Source of the DNA: Strigamia acuminata | Taxonomy: Eukaryota > Arthropoda > Chilopoda > Geophilomorpha > Linotaeniidae | NCBI GenBank assembly: GCA_949358305.1 | Contig: OX442322.1 | Span: 3,410,001-3,474,000 of the forward strand | Length of the DNA stretch: 64,000 nt | Direction of reading: 5' to 3' | Part shown: in pieces, positions 46,733 to 56,600 of the stretch | Layout: every line of letters begins with the position of its first letter | How positions within the stretch are numbered: the first letter of the stretch is position 1 | The notes under the pieces: model-generated | What the model was told of the DNA's origin: nothing | The model's database searches: none | The model's input: only the letters and a program-made list of their open reading frames with translations | Position numbers and translations under genes: made by a program

Positions 46733-48291
46733 TGTGACGGTTATAAAACCGTATTATCCAATGTTCACACTAGATGGCGCTGTTTGTCTAACGCGCGCAG
46801 TTTAAACTCGATAAAGTTGCGAGTTATATTAAAGAATTAATATAACGTTGCGAATAAAATATACAGTATTTTATTGGACTAAGCTAAGTATTATTTACTT
46901 GAGATATTGATTCTATCGAATCAATATCCGGTTTTACTTACCTGTTGAAGATGACCAATCGGACTCTTCGGGACCCAGTTCAATATTAGGTCCGGACTAG
47001 TGATCCACGAATCCATCGATTCAGACACCTGATTGGCTGTCGCCAATCTGATTGTTCTCTAGAACCATATAAGCTCTGGTTCTCACGAGCTCCCCCCCTG
47101 GCTTGAATGAATATTGTTGTATTGCATTGTTGTTATCGTATGATCTCACTTTCTCTCACGACACATCGGGCCTCCTCAGCTCTCAATGGATATGTATTAT
47201 TACTATCGTGTTATTGCTTGTTGTAGGGCCCATCTGGGAAGGCTAACCTTGTAGACATGTTTCACACATGAAATGGCCCCGTAGTGTTAGCCGGCTGTTC
47301 TAAGGGACAGTAGGATTTCATACGGTGGCGTAGTATATCGCTCATGCACGGGATTGATTAACCTGTTAAACAAATATCAAATTATATGATCGGTGATAGT
47401 CGCATCTATCTGCGCGATTCTCCGATCATAGGTCAGATGCTCTGCCAGAGCACATATACGGGAAGTCAAACCCGTCAAACAAATACGGGCAAACTGTTTT
47501 CCCAGGGTTCCGATGCAGTGCATTGGCCCTTCCGTTAAGTGGGCAAGACTTGTCCGAGGTCGGTAAAAGCCTTATTCACAGGCGACGCACCGGGTTGGTG
47601 GCCCGTGAGCAATTGCATTCATACCTTGCGCTAAACAAACACTCGGGTATTGGTAATGCCGATCTGGTAGTCCCCCAGGAACTGTTTACCCAGTGGTTGG
47701 TACCACTGAAAGCGACTCGTCGCAGAAAACAAATACCCGGCGCCTGATCACGAGATCTTGTCGTCGTAAGGCATGCTGGCGGATGGAGCTTCAACAACTC
47801 CCGCGATGGTTCCCTCGACTGTCGTGACTGTCCCCGCCCATAGAATAACAATATAACAATTCATTTGTTATATTACACTAATAATGTTTTGATGATTTGA
47901 ATACGGAATATTCTAATGAATATTCCCGACCAAATACGAAGGATTCTTCGTATTAATAGATATCCGAGCTGCGGGACCGAATACGTCTCCGTAGCGCTAA
48001 CTGTGACGATGCCGCAAAGTCAGCCGCACCACTCGAACAGCATCGCCCGGAACCTCAACCAGTGTAGCCGCCGTTACACTTATCCAGAACCCCAACTCCA
48101 GTTGTAATGTTAATAAACATGTAAATTATATCACACAAAATCGTAAGTTGTTATATTTGATCACATATTCACGTTGTACAGACTTCCGTAGCTTATCTCG
48201 GTTAGGTTATTTCTAGTTGTAGAAATGTCTTGTCTAAACCGATTTATCTCTTGTAATGGCTAATTATTCAGCCAAAAGTAGAATCGTCACA
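46733..48291 (+). repeat. Gypsy-C 3' LTR (1559 bp)
   Basis: Same length and ends as the 5' copy, no differences seen where compared, followed by ACAC. Confidence 0.96.
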
Positions 48292-48295
48292 ACAC

Positions 48296-48626
48296 ACTCA
48301 ACAAGGGCGATAAATTCTGCTTCCATTGTTGAGCATGCCACGGTCGACTGTTTACGACAGGACCAGCCGATTGGAATGTTGCCGATGAAAGTAATATAAC
48401 CGCCGAAACTTAATGATGTCTCCGGATCGCATGCCCACGAAGCGTCGGTGTAAGCCCACAATTGTGAAGATGTACAGCCGGATAATTCGATGCAAAAGTG
48501 CGCGGTGTTAGCGACGTACTGTAGAACTTGAAGTAATGCTCGAATGTGGGTCTTATTATAGCAGGTGTTGTATTGCGATAAATGGATAACGGAGTAAAGT
48601 ATATCGGGGCGTGTCCTCGAAGCTAA
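48296..48626 (-). pseudogene. pol: Copia-E Pol fragment: end of RT and start of RNase H
   Basis: On the minus strand YLASRTRPDILYSV (end of the Copia RT domain) leads without stops through a helical linker to TDASWACDPETSLSFGG and STMEAEFIAL, typical RNase H motifs with catalytic Asp and Glu. The right end is cut by the solo LTR at 48632 and the left end by Gypsy-C. Confidence 0.85.
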
Positions 48627-48631
48627 GTATA

Positions 48632-48915
48632 TGTTGGTCTATAGGACCGCCAGATATATCGATGTGATATAGAATCACATTTTGACTCCTTATTTCCTTT
48701 ATCTCGATGTATTTCACCATATTTGTTTATATTCCATATTGTTTATTCTTTTCGGATATTTATGTGTATTTATTACACTATAACATGAAGTATCATGCTG
48801 TCTTTAACCTTTTGTTAAGCTTTATGGAATTTCCAATTCCATAACACCATTTCACGACACTAGGTGTCGTTACTGTTTTCTTTTATGCATCCAAGATGGC
48901 CACGACCATGACACT
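48632..48915 (+). repeat. Solo LTR in Copia-E, first part
   Basis: Begins TGTTGGTCTATAGGACC at the break in Copia-E. The other end (ACCTACA, 62345) is separated from it by Gypsy-D, so the original LTR is about 552 bp. Flanks are GTATA (48627-48631) and GAATA (62346-62350), a 5-bp target duplication with one mismatch. Its first bases resemble the start of the Copia-E LTR, so it probably derives from another Copia-type element. The strand is assigned from that resemblance. Confidence 0.6.
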
Positions 48916-50574
48916 TGTGACAAATTAGCAATAGATGGCGCCACTAGTACTAGCGGCAAATTCAACCTCGAGCTTACTATTTCCCATATAAATAGTTCAC
49001 AAACATATTATTATGTTTGATACGACCAAATGTGATTCACATCGATAATATAAAGGTATATTATCAATACTTAAGAAGATAAAATAGGCGTTACTGCTTT
49101 ATCACCGATACATGACGAGGAACACGGTTTTGAATGTATTTCCGTTCTGTGTATCCATTTCCTGTCCCCGGTATCCAGTTCCGGTTTATGCTAAAAGATT
49201 AACATAATCCCAATTTGCATCTCCGTATCCACTTCCTGCGATACGAGATTGGTGGAACCTAATCCCACCGAGTATAAAACTCCCTGACAACAGGAAGTTA
49301 AGTCAGTTCTTGATTTCTGGTTATTTGGTATGTTCCGCATGTCAAATAACTGTTTCTTACTCAGGGCATGGGCCTACCGGTCCATGCATAGCATGGCTCT
49401 GCTGAGCCATGCAACCCCCGTCAACTGAAGGCGAAGTTCGGACTGTTAATGTTTCCGTCAAACGGTCTTGCCGAGGAGAAAGCCTCCCGCATAAGTATCC
49501 TCGTGGTCGGACAATAGAATCACGTGTGATACCAAAGTATTTAGTAACCGTTAGTAGCACTGTTACTGAAAGAGATTGACTCCATCACTTGATGGTGCCA
49601 AAGCAGTCTGCATGCAAAACATGCAGTTACCGCCAGTAGCACTATGTGTTTGGGAAAGTTATATCTCTTCGGTGATGGTGCCAAAGCAGTCTACTTATGA
49701 GTAGTATCTCGGGTGATTAATTCTGTTGTGCAGAACTGCGGGCTATATCCCCCTGAGTACCAGTGCCGTCTCTCACCGCACTGTTATTTAGGGCACGCGC
49801 GATACTGTTCTGCTCGGCAAGGTGAACTTTGACGGCAATTGTGTGTTGCGATGTTTAACCCTAATTTATTTTGTAGTTGGTAATAAACCTTAATTGTTTA
49901 AACTTGGCAACAAGTTAACAACCGAAGTAAGTCACGAGACTTATTTCACTGTATGACGAATCAAATTCGTAACAATAAATTGAATACAATTTATTGAGTT
50001 AATTTATTAAACTCACAACATCGCGAATTAAATATAATTCGCAAGCGGAACCTTGGCGAATAAATGACTTCATTTATTCATTACCAATTTCCAACCCTAG
50101 TTGTGGCGGTGCACATGAGTCAACCGCACCTCTCGGATCGAACCAACAGCATTACACGGACCATTACACCAGATACGAACCAGGAACGCAAGGGAACGCG
50201 AAGGAACCAGTTCCACGATTACGAAGCGCCGACGGAAGCCGCGAGGACACAGCCAGCCCGGCTATCTGATGACATCTATACTCGGTCGAGCGGGCGTTTT
50301 GCCGTTCCCGAACCCCGGATCACCAATAACCGTAATCATATTATTTCAGGGCTGTTTTACAGCCAATTTCATGTATAGTTTAACTTGTACTTAACTTGCC
50401 AAATGTCGGCATTAGAATTTGTATAACTTTTAGATTTGATTCTATTGTTTGACAACAATAAATGTAGTGTTTTGAGAAACTTGTTGTCTTTATTTTATCT
50501 CGTATTATTCACTATTTCACGCGACTTATACCCGGTACTATCATGCGATAGGAGTTGTGGTCGTCACCGTCACA
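48916..50574 (+). repeat. Gypsy-D 5' LTR (1659 bp)
   Basis: TGTGACAAATT to CCGTCACA. Downstream of the promoter it holds a dense run of perfect hairpins, including 49320-49327/49343-49350, 49366-49371/49382-49387 and 49391-49399/49404-49412, and a repeated GTGCCAAAGCAGTCT (about 49591 and 49679). Small ORFs inside recur in the 3' LTR and are not taken as genes. Confidence 0.95.
49273..49308 (+). promoter_or_regulatory. Gypsy-D LTR core promoter (TATA box and initiator)
   Basis: TATAAAA at 49273-49279 and TCAGTT at 49303-49308, the arthropod initiator pattern TCAKTY. The spacing from TATA to the initiator A is 32 bases, which fits a start at about 49305. The same pair is in the 3' LTR at 60772 and 60802. 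Confidence 0.7.
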
Positions 50575-50576
50575 CG

Positions 50577-50594
50577 TGGAGGTCCCACCGAGAT
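50577..50594 (+). promoter_or_regulatory. Gypsy-D primer-binding site, tRNA-Gln
   Basis: TGGAGGTCCCACCGAGAT, two bases after the LTR; complement of ATCTCGGTGGGACCT plus CCA, as I recall the insect tRNA-Gln 3' end. Confidence 0.85.
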
Positions 50595-51380
50595 AGGTTG
50601 CAAAGTTTAAATTTACCGAATTTAAATAAAAGTGAAAATTGAGATAAATAAAGAGTATAACATTTCAAAACATTTTATATGTCTCTGCTTTTGCGAAGTA
50701 GGGAATCCTCTTTAAGAACGTTGGGATTCGTGAGAACTCTAACATTAAAGGGAAAGTTTCGTTGTGTTGAAAAAACACTTAAAATCGAAGTAAAATTAAT
50801 TTTAATTTTCACGAAAAAAGGCTTGGTAAAATTTCAATGTTAGTTGAATATTTTCGTAAGAAATATCCAATCAGTAACGAGATTGACCAGGCCAAAGTGC
50901 GGACGTAGTAGAAAACTACTAAAATAAAGGATTAGTTTCCATTTTATCATTGGATAAAATAACTTTCCACCAATAAAGTATCGAGGGATTAAAGGATTAT
51001 CGATCCTCGATGCCACGCGGATCCAGACTGCAGAGGACCATTCGTATCCAGACCAGACCCGCGTACACGTGTTCCAGTAGCCATCTTGACCACGCCGTCC
51101 CGTTCAGTCCCGATTCGAATTTTTCACGCCGTAAACCAGCTAAAGTTAAGTGTATTTCATCTATTATTTTAACAAATAGTTTAAAGCGCATTCTCACCCG
51201 ACGCTAGTTTACTTGTAGTAGGATTCATTTGATTGTTTAAAATTTATCGATAGTTTAACACGTTTACCCAGCACGTGGAGTTTAAACTTAACCTTAACGA
51301 AGTGTATTGTTATTTTGAAGTGTATTTTTTTATAAAGTGTGTTATCGTTCTTTAGTAATAAAGAATTTAAAACTTTTATC
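50595..51380 (+). other. Gypsy-D 5' leader
   Basis: AT-rich and noncoding apart from an upstream ATG in gag frame at 51339, which would add 14 residues. Confidence 0.5.
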
Positions 51381-53492
51381 ATGTCTGACGAAAACATTCA
51401 TATGAATGAACGAGAAGTTGATGACGGAAACTTGGAAAATAGTTACGTCCGACTCGAAGACCAAACGGATTTAATTCCGGACGATTTGACAGAGTACTGT
51501 CAACTCTATAATCTGAATCGGGTTGATTTCAAAACAATAACCGAAGCGGTTAATCATGTACGCGTACTTGAGAAAAGAAATCAGAGAATTAGACCCGATG
51601 AAGATGAAGATTCGGAGAACGAAAGTCGGCATTCGCGGACTTCACACCGAACCCCACGAAAAACGATTCCCACGAATCGTAAGCTGGACTTTCCCTCTCC
51701 TAAAAAGAGGTTGGGATATCAAGCCCGGATAGTGTCGACTCCCCAGCTAAACGATAGAATGGTACGCGAACCATCGTTTAGCCGATCCCGTAGTCAACAA
51801 AGTTCTGGACAAAGAACACCCAGCTCTAATAGTCCTTTAAATCTAGCCAAACCAAGGTCTAGATCGACTAGTGTTAATCGAACGATTAACAATAGTAATT
51901 CGGGTTTTATCCCTCAAACTTCGGGGAATAGACAAAATGTCTCCCAAAACTCTGGACACAGACAGTATGGTACTCCAACATCTGGAAATAGACATTATGT
52001 CCCCCCGACACCGGGGAAAGGACAGTTTGTCCCCCCAACGCAGTCAAAAAGAGTGTCAAATCGAACTCCAAGGAGATCCGATCCGATCTCACCCTCCCCA
52101 GTTATTCAAAATTTACCGGCGGGAAAGACTCGTTCAAATCAGACACCCCCAGAACGTGTACAAAATAAAAGTAGTGTTCCACATGGACAACAAGTACCAT
52201 CTGGCAATCATACACAGTATGAGAATTATGTTCCTCCAAGGAAAGAAATCCCCCAGGACAATCAGGTCCCTAAGGGAAATCTGCCCAATTTTGAACATAA
52301 TTCTGGTTCGGCATCCTCCGCTGGTAGTTCATCTCAAGCGAGATTTTCCACCGACGACTTGGGAGCCATCCTTACCCATGTGCGAAATATTCAAACTGAT
52401 TGTGCACAGCAAGTACAACAATTTATGCAGAATAATGCACAGCAAAATAATAATGCAAACAATTCGAGCAAAACCTTTTTCAAAGGTCAGGATATGCCTG
52501 TTTTCGATGGAAAACAGAAGGACGTGGCTAAATTTTTAGCTACAGCCAAAACAGTCGCTGTCGCTAAAGGCTTAACTCTGGATGAGATGGTAAAACGCGG
52601 AGTACCAACTTATTTATCTGGTATAGCCCACGAATGGCATACCGATAACATCGACAAATTTGTTGACTGGAAAACTTTCGAAAAGTTATTTTTGGCGGAG
52701 TTTGACATGATCCCTGTCACTCGAGCCCGAAAGCTTCGAAATTTAATCCAGGGCCCAGAAGAGCCACTCTATACATTTCTTTTGAGATTTAAACAAGCTC
52801 AAGGATCTTATTCAAAAAGAGATGAAGCTCCCACTCTTCTCGAGAATTTGAACTTAGTTAGTTACAATCGAATAATCGATAGAGGTCTCTATGAAGAATC
52901 ATTTAATGACATATTTCAATTTGTCCGGCAGAATAGGGCTCTTTTCGAAGCCCAAAATGCTAGTGTGGACACTATTGCCAATAAAGAAGACGAAACTGCC
53001 CCGTCAAATACTCAAAAAGGTAAAGACGCCAGGAGTTCGCGCCCACTCATACGATCTACTCAGACGTTGAACGCCGAACCAGAAGTTGTACCTATGGAAT
53101 CTGACGAGACAGACAATCTTGAAAACGATGTTGGATTCAACAACATGGTATGTGCCCTATCGGAGAAAGCAACTGGAAAATGTTTCCATTGCAATCAACC
53201 AGGACACTTTAAGAGGGAATGTCCTTTGTTACAAAAAAGAAAATTTGTTCAGGACAAGCCCCAAGGTACTGGTAATAATACCAATACCAATCCCGCCTCT
53301 GATCTTTTTAAACGACAGAGACAAAATTGGGTGACCGCTGAATCTTTGGACCAAAAGCTTGAAGACTTCAAAACTACTATGCAAACTAGTATGACAAAAT
53401 CCATGTCGGACTTATTCACTAAATTTTTGGATCCAAAAAATGCGACCACTCCGCCTTTGGCGATTGAAGGTCCACCGACTCCAAAAAACTAG
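51381..53492 (+). CDS. gag: Gypsy-D Gag polyprotein
   Basis: 703 residues from ATG 51381, chosen over 51339 because it gives an acidic N-terminus like that of Gypsy-C (MSDENIHMNE). Residues 70-330 are disordered and Ser/Pro/Gln/Arg-rich, with GNRQ/GHRQ/GNRH repeats near residues 185-215. The capsid-like domain lies at about 370-520 (SGIAHEWHTDNIDKFVDWKTF). The CCHC knuckle (CFHCNQPGHFKREC) is near 600-613. The C-terminal helix resembles that of Gypsy-C. The final codons before the stop are the slippery A AAA AAC. Confidence 0.93.
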   Translation: MSDENIHMNEREVDDGNLENSYVRLEDQTDLIPDDLTEYCQLYNLNRVDFKTITEAVNHVRVLEKRNQRIRPDEDEDSENESRHSRTSHRTPRKTIPTNRKLDFPSPKKRLGYQARIVSTPQLNDRMVREPSFSRSRSQQSSGQRTPSSNSPLNLAKPRSRSTSVNRTINNSNSGFIPQTSGNRQNVSQNSGHRQYGTPTSGNRHYVPPTPGKGQFVPPTQSKRVSNRTPRRSDPISPSPVIQNLPAGKTRSNQTPPERVQNKSSVPHGQQVPSGNHTQYENYVPPRKEIPQDNQVPKGNLPNFEHNSGSASSAGSSSQARFSTDDLGAILTHVRNIQTDCAQQVQQFMQNNAQQNNNANNSSKTFFKGQDMPVFDGKQKDVAKFLATAKTVAVAKGLTLDEMVKRGVPTYLSGIAHEWHTDNIDKFVDWKTFEKLFLAEFDMIPVTRARKLRNLIQGPEEPLYTFLLRFKQAQGSYSKRDEAPTLLENLNLVSYNRIIDRGLYEESFNDIFQFVRQNRALFEAQNASVDTIANKEDETAPSNTQKGKDARSSRPLIRSTQTLNAEPEVVPMESDETDNLENDVGFNNMVCALSEKATGKCFHCNQPGHFKRECPLLQKRKFVQDKPQGTGNNTNTNPASDLFKRQRQNWVTAESLDQKLEDFKTTMQTSMTKSMSDLFTKFLDPKNATTPPLAIEGPPTPKN

Positions 53493-53517
53493 TAGAGGGG
53501 GTTACCGAAAACCCCCT
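53483..53517 (+). promoter_or_regulatory. Gypsy-D -1 ribosomal frameshift signal
   Basis: A AAA AAC at 53483-53489 in gag phase, TAG TAG as a six-base spacer, then a perfect 8-bp stem 53496-53503 with 53510-53517 (AGGGGGTT, loop ACCGAA, AACCCCCT). The -1 frame is open from here through a basic segment (RPNRKTRKRNPKY) into pol. Confidence 0.92.
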
Positions 53518-53683
53518 AAAAAACCAGAGTAATACATTATCCTCAGAAATAGAAAATGTTCTAAACGAAACTCTGAACAAGTTAGTAATTCAAGATGAGG
53601 AAATTAAACGACCTAATCGTAAAACTAGGAAAAGGAATCCAAAGTATGTATTTAAGGAACCTTATCCCAACACTCCTTTTTCG

Positions 53684-56600
53684 ATGGAAGAGACTGAAAA
53701 TCCATTTACATCATTCGATGACGACCTCTTTCCTGCGGATAAGGGGGACGAATCTTGGCGAGAGTCCTTGAATGCAATAATTGAAAGCGCTGTAAATCCT
53801 CCTGTTCGAGAGGAAACCACTAGTTCTAGTGGAGGAGTATGCGAAAGTTTGGAGGCAATGATGGAAAATTTAGATATCTCCTCGAAATTATCTAGACATC
53901 ATAGACTTCGTAAATATGTCAAAGAACATCAGCTCAAGAGAGCTGAAGTAGTTGAACGCATCAAACGTTTAGGAAACAGTAGCGACGACCCCCGAATGAA
54001 AATAACAATAGGTGGACTCACCTATAATGCTTTAATGGATTCAGGAGCCACCCAATGTTTTATTGGATTACAATTACTTGACAGTACTTGTGCCTCCCCT
54101 GACTTCATTCAAGATTGCCCCCGAAATATGAAAGTGTGTGCCGTCGGCATAACTCATATCCCGCTAGGACAAATAACCCTTTGTGTTCAATGGGCAGATG
54201 GAGTAGAATTCACTCCAATGAATTTCATCATTTTAGACCGAAATGTGTGTGGCCTAATTTTAGGGCACAATTTTATGCGTCGTACAACAATTAATTTAAA
54301 TCCAGCACGAGCTGTATTTGACTGTGACAACAAACCTGGTTGGACTGCGCCTTACGTGGATAACGAATTTAATGACAGTCTAGCGAGGTTACGCACACTA
54401 AGAGACGATGGAACAGTCACTCATACACCCGACAATTGGGAAGAATTGTTGGTGAAAGATTGTGATTGTTCCGACGAGGATAAGACCAAATTACTAGAAG
54501 TAATTTCTGGAATCAAGCACGTCTTTCGGGACAAAGTTGGTTGTACGAACCTTGCTAGGCATAAAATTACGTTTAAAAAGGACGCAAAATGGAAAAAACA
54601 ACCGTTTCGCATGTACAATCCAGCTAAAATTGCTATTATGACCAAGCTAGTTGAAGAACTAGAAGCAGAGAACCTCATTGAGAAAGCTACGGGACCTTAC
54701 ATAAGTCATCCCGTAATAGTTGCCAAACCAAATGGCACATATAGGTTATGTATTGATTACCGATGGCTAAATGCGATCACCGAGGTCAATGCAATCCAAA
54801 TGCCCAGTATTGATTTGCTCATGCACAATACTAATCAGGCAAAATACTTCACCTCACTTGACCTTACAAAAGGATATTATCAAGTAGAGATGGAAGACGA
54901 AGATAAGCAGAAAACTGCTTTCTATACCCCGAAAGGCAACTATCAATTTGTACGTATGCCATTTGGGTTATGTAACGCGCCTTGTACATTTCAAGCCCTA
55001 ATGGAACAAGTTATGGGTGACGCGTTATATAAACATGCATTAGTCTATTTAGACGATGTAATTATCTTTTCTCGGACTTGGGATCAACATCTCGGTCATA
55101 TTAAAGATGTATTAGAACGACTAGACAAAGCAAACTTGTCCGTAAATAAAGAAAAGTCTAAGTTCGGCAGAACTACACTAAAATTTCTGGGACACCTAAT
55201 CACGCCAAATGGATTGGCCCCGGATCCTGATAAAATCGCGTCAGTACGAAAATTTCCCACCCCAAAAACATCGAAAGATGTACAAAGGTTTCACGGGTTG
55301 GCAAATTTCTTTAGGAAGTTTATTCCTAACCACGGTGAAATTGCTACTCCACTGACTAGCATAATGCACGAGAAAGCAACCTTTGTCTGGGGACAAGAGC
55401 AAATAGACGCTTTCGAAAAAATTAAAGACATCTTATGCGACGAAACTCAAGTTTTGTTAATGCCTAATATGCTCGAACCCTTTGTGATTCTAACAGACGC
55501 TTCACATTCAGGATTAGGAGCAGTGTTATGCCAAGATGTGGACTTTCTTGATAAAAACAAGGACAAATGGATTAAAACTCCAAGACCCGTAGCTTACGCT
55601 AGTCGCGTACTTCGAGGAGCCGAGCAACGTTACACTACTCCCGAACTAGAGTGTCTAGCGGTAGTATGGGCTGTAGAACGTTTCCGCCCTTACATAGAAT
55701 ACACGTCTTTCACCCTGGAGTCAGATGCAGAAGCCTTAAAATGGCTAATGGGGACGCCAGAACCTTCTGGTCGTTTTGGCCGATGGGCAATTAAACTGCA
55801 ATGCGGCGCCTTTAAAATTAAGTATCGTCGAGGTACTCAAAATCAAGTCGCAGACGCATTTTCAAGAGCTCCTTTGAGTATTGAAGACATTCCGAAGGAT
55901 GATTATATCGAACCCACAGAAATAACTCAATTCTGGCCCGAGTGGGACGGAAATAAAGAAGTTACTCGTAGAGAAGAACCAAAACCCTGTCAGTTCTTAA
56001 CAAACGTGTCAGTAAAGTTTGATTATTCCAAAAAATTAAATAATTCTTTGGAAAAGGGGGAGAAAGGTCATGTAGAACCAGAAACTTTATTTAGTGCTTT
56101 AACCGAAGTACTAAGTATAGTTCCTCCTACCAGAGCAGAAATCATAGAAGCTCAGCTCAAGGATTATGAATGTAGAAAAATAATAACTCATCTAAAATTA
56201 GATGAAGTTGAGCAAAAGAAAAATAAGAAAACTAAGCGATGGATGAAAGACATCAAAGGCTACCAACTAGATTTCAAAGAAAATCATGATAATGAAGATG
56301 AGAATAGTAATGATTCTGAAATGTTAATCTTCTTCAAACCAACATTTGAAGAAGAATTAAATGATTCCGGCAACGGATTTAAAGCGGTGATTCCACCGTC
56401 TTTAGTACGACGAGTGTTGTTCGCATGCCACGGACATCCGTTAAGTGGACACGCAGGGATGAGTAAAACGCTCGAACGAGCGAAACTCATCTATTATTGG
56501 CCTAAAATGAGCAAGGACACGTGTAATTATGTTCGTAGTTGTGTTCATTGCCAACAATACAAACCTAGTCAACACCGAAAACACAGAGCGAGTTATACTC

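Larger units (their letters stand above)
34267..48291 (+). mobile_element. Gypsy-C, complete Ty3/Gypsy element (14,025 bp) with zinc-motif ORF3
   Basis: Two 1559-bp LTRs, tRNA-Gln-like primer-binding site, gag, pol, ORF3 and polypurine tract. Target duplication ACAC (34263-34266 and 48292-48295); removing one copy restores the Copia-E reading frame across the site. The LTRs looked identical wherever I compared them, so the insertion is very recent. All frames are open. Confidence 0.96.
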
